DNA of 64,000 nt from an uncultured Pelagibacteraceae bacterium (GTDB lineage Bacteria; Pseudomonadota; Alphaproteobacteria; Pelagibacterales; Pelagibacteraceae), in the NCBI GenBank assembly GCA_902560815.1, contig CACENP010000004.1, forward strand, positions 28,192-92,191, given 5' to 3'. The notes beneath the pieces were generated by a model. The model ran no database searches. It was not told where the DNA came from and was given only the letters and a program-made list of their open reading frames with translations. Of this stretch, positions 57,621-64,000 are shown one piece after another (the stretch's first letter is position 1; each line of letters begins with the position of its first letter). Both the position numbers and the translations under genes were made by a program.

Positions 57621-59597
57621 TTGGTAGTGGAGAAGATTCAGGTTTTAAAAAATCAAATACTATTAATAGGAGAATGTTTATATTTGCAGCTGCAAAAGCC
57701 GTTGTATTCTTTGGAATAGTGGGAAGATTATTTTCTCTTCAAATCAATGAAAATAAAAAATATTTAACTTTATCGGATAAAAATAGATTAAGAGAAGCCA
57801 GACTTCCACCTGTAAGAGGAGAATTTGTAGATTATTTTGGGAATAGAATAGCAAAGAATCTTACCGTTTATCAATTGCATGTTGTACCAGAGCAAGTGGA
57901 AGATTTTAAAACTTTGATTGTTAGATTAAAAGATATTTTAAATCTAAGCGATAATCATTTACAAGAATTAATTAAAAAAAAAAAATAAACAAAAACCATG
58001 GGAAACACTAATAGTATCTGAAAATTTAACATGGGACGAGTTTTCAAAGATTAATTTTTATCTTCATGAATTATCTGGCGCAAGACCTGTTTTAACAGTT
58101 GGTAGAAACTATCCATATAATGAAACTTACACACATGTTCTAGGATATGTTTCTGAAGCAAGTGTTGAGGATCTAGTTAGTAATGAAACAATTAAGGAAA
58201 GAAATGTACCAGGACTTAGAGTTGGTAAAACAGGATTAGAAAAGGCATTAGAAGAAGAATTAATAGGAACAAATGGAGTTCAAAGATTCGAAGTGAACGC
58301 TTTTGGAAAAAGGATTAACCAAATAGACTTTAAAGAAGGTGAACAAGGACAAACAATAAAACTTACAATTGATACTGAGATTCAAAAATATACACACGAG
58401 CTTTTAAACGAAAGGGCCGGATCAATTTCTGTTATGGATATTTACACAGGAGAAATAATTGCAATGAACTCTTCACCATCTTTTGATCCAAATTTATTTT
58501 TATATGGCATAGAAAAAAACAAGTGGAAAGAAATTAAAAAAGATCCATTAAAACCTTTATTAAATAAAACTGTTTCTGGATTATATTCTCCAGGTTCTAC
58601 GATTAAGCCTTTAGTAGCACTTTCAGCTCTTGAAAATGATGTTATTACAACAAACTTAAAAGTTAACTGCAGAGGACACAAGCATCCTTTAGAATTGTAT
58701 GGCATGAAATACCATTGTTGGAAAAAACAAGGACATGGATATATGTCTCTTCAAAATGCTATTAAGCAATCTTGTGATACTTATTTTTATGAAGCAGCAA
58801 GACTTCTGGGTGTAGATAGATTAAATGAAACAGCAAAAAAATTTGGTTTAGGAAATGTTGTTTTAGGAGAATATTTTAATGAAAAAAAAGGTGTCGTTCC
58901 TTCAACAAAATGGAAAAAAAATGCCATTGGTCAAAATTGGTATTTAGGAGAAACTTTAATAAATGGAATTGGGCAAGGTTATATTCAAACCACACCTTTG
59001 CAATTGTGTTTAATGACAGCCCAACTTGCAAATGGTGGTCACAAAATTTATCCAAAAATAATTTTTGAAAGCAACCAAGAAAATGTTGAAACAATAAAAC
59101 AAAAAATGAAATTTGCAGAAGAAAATAAATTAGAAGATTCAAACCTACTATCAGCAACTGAAAAAATATTTAAAAAAGATGAAAAAACTTATGATGCATT
59201 ATATAGAAATAAGGAAAATATAAAATTTGTTCTAGACGCAATGTTTAGATCTACAAACGAAATATATGGAACTTCTTTTTCTTCTAGAATTGAAGATCCA
59301 AAATACCAATTTGCAGGAAAAACTGGAACAGCCCAAGTAAAAAGAATTACTGAAGCAGAAAGAGAACTTGATTTAAAGACAAGTCAAATTCCTTACAAAG
59401 AAAGAGATCATGCATGGTATATAGCTTTTGGCCCATACAAGAATCCAAGATATGCTGTTAGTATTTTAGTTGAGCATGGAGGTTCTGGAAGTTCTACAGC
59501 AGCACCTATTGCAAAAAAACTATTTAAATTTGTTATTGATAGACACGAACTAAGAGAAAAAATTAAAAAAAAAAATTTAGTTAGTACTGATATATAA
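57617..59597 (+). pseudogene. mrdA: Penicillin-binding protein 2, interrupted by a one-base frameshift at a poly-A tract
   Basis: PBP2 is the transpeptidase of the elongasome. The first frame (57617-57988) has the N-terminal membrane segment and LPPVRGEFVDYFGNRIAKN, then stops at a run of 12 A (57974-57985). Removing one A gives IKKKNKQKPWETLIVSENLTW and joins the second frame without a gap to 59597. That frame carries the whole dimerisation region and the active sites SPGSTIKP and KTGTAQ. The product would be about 660 residues, the normal length. So this is a single indel in an otherwise intact essential gene: a sequencing or assembly error, or transcriptional slippage, is more likely than real loss. 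Confidence 0.9.
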
Positions 59598-60721
59598 TGT
59601 TTATACAAAGTTCTTTATCTGATAAATCAACTTTTTTTCAAAAGTTAAGATCTCTAGATTATATAATGTTAGTTACTATATTAATTATAGGAATAATAAG
59701 TTCATTTGCCATGTATTCAACAGATGGGGGTGAACTAAGATATCATTCTGAAAGTCATATTATAAGATTCGTAATCTTTTTTACTATGATGATTTTTATA
59801 TCGTTCATAAACATTAAAACATGGCATGCTTTAGGTTATTTATTTTACATAATAGTATTAGGTCTTTTAATATGGGCATCATTGTTTGGTATAACTGCTC
59901 AAGGATCGCAAAGATGGATTAATTTATATTTTATAAACTTACAACCATCAGAGCTTATGAAAATAGCAATTATTATTTGTTTTGCAAAGTATTATCATAG
60001 AATTCAAGTTGCTCATGTTAATAGAATAAGAAATATAATTATACCTATATTAATTTTAATTATTCCAATCTCACTTGTGATAAGCCAGCCTGATCTTGGT
60101 ACATCTATTTTAATTGCATTAAGCGGTATAATTGTTTTATGGTTAGCAGGCGTAAATGTTAAATATTTTTTTTACTCATCATTAATTTTTATTATTTCAG
60201 CACCATTTATAATTTCTTTTCTAAAACCCTACCAAAAATTAAGAATTCTAACTTTTTTTGATCCTGATAAGGACCCGTTAGGCGCAGGTTACCAAATTAT
60301 ACAATCAAAAATTGCTGTTGGATCTGGAGGTCTTACTGGCAAAGGTTTTTTAAAAGGAACGCAAGGATACTTAGAATTTTTACCAGAAAAACATACAGAT
60401 TTTATATTTACACTTTTTTCTGAAGAATTTGGTTTTATAGGTTCAATTTTATTACTTACGCTATATGCAGTTTTAATATTTAGAATTTTGAGAATAGGAT
60501 CTTTATCAAGAAATTTTTTTGGCAAATTTTTTTGTTTTGGTTTTGGTTCTGCAATATTTGTCTATATTACTGTAAATATGGCAATGGTTTTAGGTTTACT
60601 ACCTATAGTTGGATCCCCTTTGCCAATCATGTCTTACGGTGGTTCGTCAATGCTGGCAACAATGATTGGGTTGGGCATAGTTATGAGTACTAAAATCTAT
60701 AGTCGACAACTAATATCGTAA
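59597..60721 (+). CDS. rodA: Peptidoglycan glycosyltransferase RodA
   Basis: A 374-residue SEDS-family protein with about ten membrane segments. It polymerises glycan strands together with PBP2 in rod elongation. Family motifs include GSQRWINLYFINLQPSELMKIAII near 109-132, FLPEKHTDFIFTLFSEEFGFIGS and the terminal GLLPIVGSPLPIMSYGGSS. It starts at the last base of mrdA, and it is the last gene of the mre cluster. Confidence 0.96.
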   Translation: MFIQSSLSDKSTFFQKLRSLDYIMLVTILIIGIISSFAMYSTDGGELRYHSESHIIRFVIFFTMMIFISFINIKTWHALGYLFYIIVLGLLIWASLFGITAQGSQRWINLYFINLQPSELMKIAIIICFAKYYHRIQVAHVNRIRNIIIPILILIIPISLVISQPDLGTSILIALSGIIVLWLAGVNVKYFFYSSLIFIISAPFIISFLKPYQKLRILTFFDPDKDPLGAGYQIIQSKIAVGSGGLTGKGFLKGTQGYLEFLPEKHTDFIFTLFSEEFGFIGSILLLTLYAVLIFRILRIGSLSRNFFGKFFCFGFGSAIFVYITVNMAMVLGLLPIVGSPLPIMSYGGSSMLATMIGLGIVMSTKIYSRQLIS

Positions 60722-60766
60722 ATTAAATTAAGTATAATTTGTCACTTTAATTAATTTCAAATAAAT

Positions 60767-62030
60767 ATGTATTATAAAAAAATAATGACAAATAAATTTA
60801 AGATTGGGATTGTAGGAGCAGGAATACAAGGCGTATGTAATGCACTTTTTTTACAAAAAAAAGGTTTTCAAGTAACTTTATTTGATAGAGAGGAGCCAGG
60901 AAACCAAGCAGCTTCATATGGTAATGCTGGACACTTTTCACCTTATGCTTCAGTACCAGTAAATAGACCAGATATATTATCTGATGTTCCTGCGATGCTT
61001 TTAAGCTCAACTGGACCTTTGGCATTAAAATGGAACTATGTTCCAAAAATGCTTCCATGGTTTTTAAAATTTATAAAAAATTGTAGTAAAAAAAAATATG
61101 ATGCATACAGCAAAATATATGCACCAGATATTAGATTTAGCTTTACCTGCGTACGATGAATTATTTGAGGAAATTGATTTATCAGGATTGGTTGAAAGCA
61201 AAGGAATTATGTATATTTGGAATGATCAAAATCTTAAAAGTAGAGAGCTGGAAATTCAAATAAGAAATGAAATAGGAGCTGAACAACAATTGTTAAGCAG
61301 AAGCGAGATACATGATTTAGAGCCTAACATTAAAAATATTTATCACGCTGGAGTTTTTTATAAAAAAGCAAGACATGCAAGAAATCCTGGAAAAATTTGG
61401 GTAAAATTATTTGAAAACTTTTTAAAAAAAGGTGGAAGATTTTTAAAATTAAATATTAAAAATATAGATTTTGATGAAAATAATCCTGTAGTTAGATCTG
61501 AAACACAAAGATTTATTTTTGACAAACTAGTTATATGCTGTGGAGCGTTTTCAAAAAAATTAACAGACAAGCTACATGAAAATATTCCATTAGATACTGA
61601 AAGAGGTTATCATATTCACTTTAAAGATTTTGAACATTTAATTTCACGCCCTGTTGTTTTTCAAAACAGAGGTTTTGGTATGACACCAATGGAGCAAGGA
61701 TTAAGAGTTGTTGGAACTGTTGAATTTGGAGGTTTAACAAATCCACTTTCAAAATCTAGAATAAAAAACTTAGTTGATAATGCAAAATTTTTATTAGATG
61801 GTCTACCAGATAGTCATGAAGACGAGTGGTTAGGATTTAGACCAACATTACCAGATTATCTGCCTGTTATAGGGCCATCTAAAAATTATAATAATGTTTT
61901 CTATTCTTTTGGTCACCATCATTTAGGATGGACTTTAGCCGCTATATCTGGGAAGATAATTTCTAAAATGATTTCAAATGAGAATACTAATTTAGATTTA
62001 GAACCTTACAGCTCTTTAAGGTTTTCGTAA
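60767..62030 (+). pseudogene. DadA-like FAD-dependent amino-acid oxidoreductase, interrupted by a one-base frameshift
   Basis: A member of the D-amino-acid dehydrogenase/glycine oxidase family (COG0665 type). The first frame, 60767-61159, has the dinucleotide-binding GIVGAGIQGVCNALFLQKKGF and the FAD loop REEPGNQAASYGNAGHFSP. The second, starting at about 61098, continues with LDLALPAYDELFEEI and ends with the C-terminal FGHHHLGWTLAAISGKII. The frames join if the run of 9 A at 61088-61096 is shortened by one, giving CSKKNMMHTAKY. The full product would be about 420 residues, as in the family. It is one indel in an intact-looking gene. The substrate is unknown. Confidence 0.88.
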
Positions 62031-62033
62031 TTC

Positions 62034-62927
62034 GTGAAAAACAACAACAAACTAGCTTATTTTATCTTAATTCTGACTACTATATTTTGGTCAGGAAATT
62101 TTATTGTTGGTAAAGCCGCAAGTATGTTTCAAATACCACCATTTTCTCTAAATTTTTATAGATGGTTTTTTGCAGGTCTAATTCTACTCCCATTTACATA
62201 CAAAGAAATAATAAATAATAAAAAATATGTTTTAGATAATTTAGGTTTTTTTATAATTTTGGGAATAACTAGTATTACGATATTTAATTCTATCGTTTAT
62301 TATTCACTTTATTATACTCAGGTTATTAGCGGAATTTTAATGATTTCAACTATTCCAGTATGGATAATTTTTATTTCTTCAATTTTAAAAATTGAAAAAA
62401 CGAATATTTTTCAAATTATTGGGGTTATTTTATCTTTAACTGGAGTAATTTTTATTATTACAAAGGCTGATTTAAATTTAATAAAAAATTTAAATTTCAA
62501 TAAAGGAGACTTATCCATGGTTATTGCTATGTTTTCGTGGGCAATTTATTCTGCCCTATTAAAAAGTAAAAAATATAAAATTTCTCAAATGTCTTTATTA
62601 GAGGTTGTAATTATTTGTGGTTTAGTTTTCCTAATACCAATTTACATTATTGAAATGAATATGGGTAATCCAATTATTTTAGGTACACCATTCTATTTAA
62701 TCTTAGCGTATGTAGTTATTTTTCCAGGACTAGCAGCATTCTTTTTTTGGATTAAGGGAATTTCAATTATTGGAGCAAACAGAGCTGGAATATTTCTACA
62801 TTTAATGCCAATCATGGGAGCAATAATGGCTATGTTAATTTTTGATGAAAAATTCATGTTCTATCATATATGGGGAGCAATATTTATTATTGCTGGTATT
62901 ACGTTGTCAAATAAAAAAAATTTGTGA
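62034..62927 (+). CDS. EamA/DMT-family membrane transporter
   Basis: A 297-residue protein of the drug/metabolite transporter superfamily, with ten hydrophobic segments arranged as two EamA repeats. The first begins LAYFILILTTIFWSGNFIVGKAAS and the second GDLSMVIAMFSWAIYSALLK near 158-177. Such proteins export amino acids or small metabolites; the substrate cannot be told. Start is GTG, 3 nt after the DadA-like gene, so it may belong to the same amino-acid related unit. Confidence 0.88.
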   Translation: MKNNNKLAYFILILTTIFWSGNFIVGKAASMFQIPPFSLNFYRWFFAGLILLPFTYKEIINNKKYVLDNLGFFIILGITSITIFNSIVYYSLYYTQVISGILMISTIPVWIIFISSILKIEKTNIFQIIGVILSLTGVIFIITKADLNLIKNLNFNKGDLSMVIAMFSWAIYSALLKSKKYKISQMSLLEVVIICGLVFLIPIYIIEMNMGNPIILGTPFYLILAYVVIFPGLAAFFFWIKGISIIGANRAGIFLHLMPIMGAIMAMLIFDEKFMFYHIWGAIFIIAGITLSNKKNL

Positions 62928-62934
62928 AATAATA

Positions 62935-63306
62935 ATGAAAAAAAATAATCCAAATTTATCAGATGAACAAAAATTGATTTTATTTGATGAAGGAACTGAG
63001 CCACCAGGGTCGAGTGAACTAAATAATGAAAAAAGAGAAGGAAGTTATCATTGTGCAAACTGTGATGTAAAACTATTTGTATCTAGTGCAAAATATGAAA
63101 GTGGTTCAGGATGGCCATCTTTTTATGAAACATTACCAGATGTATTTGAAACTAAAACTGATCATTTATTAGGCTACCCAAGGACAGAGTACCACTGTAA
63201 AAATTGCGGGGGTCATCATGGACATATATTCGAAGATGGACCTGAGCCAACTGGTAAAAGGTATTGTAATAATGGTGTATGTTTAATTTTTAAGGAAAGA
63301 AAGTAG
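62935..63306 (+). CDS. msrB: Peptide methionine-(R)-S-oxide reductase MsrB
   Basis: MsrB repairs the R form of methionine sulfoxide. The protein has the zinc pairs CANC (about 39-42) and CKNC (about 88-91), ESGSGWPSFYE near 55-65 and the catalytic Cys in GKRYCNN near 112. I take the ATG at 62935 (123 residues) since the longer frame from 62842 runs inside the preceding transporter gene. It converges on the glutaredoxin gene over a 17-nt gap containing a weak AT-rich stem. Confidence 0.95.
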   Translation: MKKNNPNLSDEQKLILFDEGTEPPGSSELNNEKREGSYHCANCDVKLFVSSAKYESGSGWPSFYETLPDVFETKTDHLLGYPRTEYHCKNCGGHHGHIFEDGPEPTGKRYCNNGVCLIFKERK

Positions 63307-63323
63307 ATTGCTTATTTAAATAA

Positions 63324-63578
63324 TTATTTTAATAAGTTAATTAATTCACCTTTTTTTTCTAACTCTCTTAACTCTACATAACCACCTACGTGGTGATCAT
63401 CAAAAAATATTTGAGGAATTGTTCTTTTTCCATTTGCTTTTTTAATCATTTCATCTCTAAGACCATCTTTTGATGAAATATCTATTTCTTCATATTTAAG
63501 ATTATTTCTGGAAAAAAGCCTTTTTGCTGCATCACAGAAATTACACATTGGACCCGTATACATGGTAATATTTTTCAT
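63324..63578 (-). CDS. grxC: Glutaredoxin
   Basis: An 84-residue glutaredoxin 3-type protein. The redox site is C12-N-F-C15, instead of the usual CPYC, in YTGPMCNFCDAAKRLF. The cis-Pro loop RTIPQIFF and GGYVEL near 62-69 are present. It serves glutathione-dependent disulfide exchange. It lies 3 nt after the DUF2805 gene on the minus strand and converges with msrB. Confidence 0.9.
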   Translation of the reverse strand: MKNITMYTGPMCNFCDAAKRLFSRNNLKYEEIDISSKDGLRDEMIKKANGKRTIPQIFFDDHHVGGYVELRELEKKGELINLLK

Positions 63579-63581
63579 GAT

Positions 63582-63875
63582 TTATATATAGTCACTTTTT
63601 TTAATTTTTCTTCTAATTTCTTTTCTTGATAATTCGAACTTTTTTCTATGTTTTATACTTTGAGTTTTTGCTCTTTTTCTCCATAATTTGAAAGATGAAG
63701 GTTTTAAGGTTTTTCTCATTAATTTAATAACCTCAGACTCTGACTTTCCAGTTTTTTTTTTTATATCCTCAAATGTGATCCTGTCAGCCCATGCTGCCCA
63801 TATGACCCAATCCAGACTAGCTTGATATGGCTCTGGATTTTTGATTTTTGTTAAAGGTCTGTGGCTTTTTTTCAT
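63582..63875 (-). CDS. DUF2805 / TIGR03643 family protein
   Basis: A 97-residue basic protein. The middle SLDWVIWAAWADRITFEDIKKKTGKSESEVIKLMRK (about 20-55) is characteristic of the TIGR03643 (DUF2805) family, and the C-terminal FKLWRKRAKTQSIKHRKKF is strongly basic. The family looks DNA- or RNA-binding (a helix-turn-helix-like core), but no function is established. It is probably cotranscribed with the glutaredoxin gene. Confidence 0.85.
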   Translation of the reverse strand: MKKSHRPLTKIKNPEPYQASLDWVIWAAWADRITFEDIKKKTGKSESEVIKLMRKTLKPSSFKLWRKRAKTQSIKHRKKFELSRKEIRRKIKKSDYI

Positions 63876-63943
63876 GTTTTTTTGCTTAATTTTAAATAAA
63901 TACTTAATGCTTTTTACAATATAGTGTGATATAAGTCCTTATA

Positions 63944-63990
63944 GATAGTCCTATCTAGCCATCTTTAGCTCCCGGTTTTTTAGGACTATC
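63944..63990. repeat. Inverted repeat at the window edge, possible structured leader RNA
   Basis: GATAGTCCTA (63944-63953) and TAGGACTATC (63981-63990) form a perfect 10-bp stem around a 27-nt loop. The loop contains a second small pairing on the minus strand (AGC with GGCT). A further AAGTCCTT just outside (63933-63940) repeats the central AGTCCT, so an alternative pairing is possible. It lies 69 nt upstream of the DUF2805 start on the minus strand. No T-run follows, so it is not a simple terminator. I could not match it to a known riboswitch. Confidence 0.5.
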
Positions 63991-64000
63991 CCTAATAATA

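Noticed and set aside
57617..59597. Treating the two PBP2 frames as two separate genes (a split PBP2).
   Set aside because: The second frame has no ribosome site at a start near the junction, coding similarity runs through the gap between the two frames, and a single-base change joins them exactly.
63930..64000. Calling the edge element a SAM-II or SAM-V riboswitch because of its AGCTAAAG-like segment on the minus strand.
   Set aside because: I could not lay out the required pseudoknot, and the downstream gene is not in methionine metabolism.

Overview
This window is AT-rich, gene-dense chromosome from a streamlined alphaproteobacterium, most likely a SAR11 / Pelagibacterales member ('Candidatus Pelagibacter' or a close relative). 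The call rests on four things: many start/stop overlaps and very short spacers, Lys/Asn/Ile-rich proteins, a circularly permuted two-piece tmRNA gene of the alphaproteobacterial type, and typical SAR11 metabolic choices (pyruvate phosphate dikinase, class I aldolase, ThyX, thiD and thiE as separate salvage-type genes). I see no prophage, insertion sequence, CRISPR array, rRNA or plasmid gene. Almost every reading frame belongs to a recognised housekeeping family.

Layout. 1-8976 (minus): transketolase, GAPDH, phosphoglycerate kinase, class I aldolase, thiE, efp, suhB, rpmE and trcR form a tight operon, followed by rpsU, an initiator tRNA and a truncated glycosyltransferase. 8977-24801 (plus): coiled-coil gene, zapA, 5-formyl-THF cyclo-ligase, ymdB-like gene, yebC, an atypical ruvC, tolQRAB-pal-cpoB, tilS, ftsH, folP, glmM, thiD and purA. 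24798-29265 (minus): rpoH, rluD, a two-gene ABC-2 exporter and sua5, with tRNA-Arg on the plus strand. 29286-32301 (plus): xseB, ispA, dxs (isoprenoid supply). 32305-35060: aroC, pdxH, ispB. 35170-41575 (plus): S49 peptidase, glyQ, glyS, ppdK. 41580-43913: a tRNA 3'-end remnant, nadC, nadA, tRNA-Leu and the permuted ssrA. 43914-50149: thyX, an Mrp ATPase, hflK-hflC, a DUF2065 protein, a DegP-type protease and miaA. 50199-55215: ilvB, ilvN, ilvC, leuA (branched-chain amino acids). 55216-60721: mreB, mreC, mreD, mrdA (frameshifted) and rodA, the rod-shape elongasome. 60767-64000: a frameshifted DadA-like oxidoreductase, an EamA permease, msrB, a glutaredoxin, a DUF2805 gene and an end-of-window inverted repeat.

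How it fits together: lower glycolysis/gluconeogenesis and transketolase feed pentose, PEP and glyceraldehyde-3-phosphate pools. Dxs, IspA and IspB then turn pyruvate and GAP into polyprenyl chains for envelope and quinones. The Tol-Pal and Mre-PBP2-RodA blocks cover envelope division and elongation, and FtsH, HflKC, RpoH and DegP form an envelope and heat-stress proteolysis set.

The points most worth a second look are: two genes each interrupted by a single-base shift at a poly-A tract (mrdA at A12, the DadA-like gene at A9) in a region that also carries in-frame A14 tracts; rpsU with an apparent AUU start, lying 4 nt upstream of an initiator tRNA that lacks the full three-GC anticodon-stem signature; a phage-type RuvC-like nuclease where ruvC-ruvA-ruvB would usually sit; the compact permuted ssrA with a 9-residue tag ANESYALAA; and a 36-nt tRNA 3'-end fragment stranded between convergent housekeeping genes. 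I found nothing that clearly amounts to a new multi-gene system.
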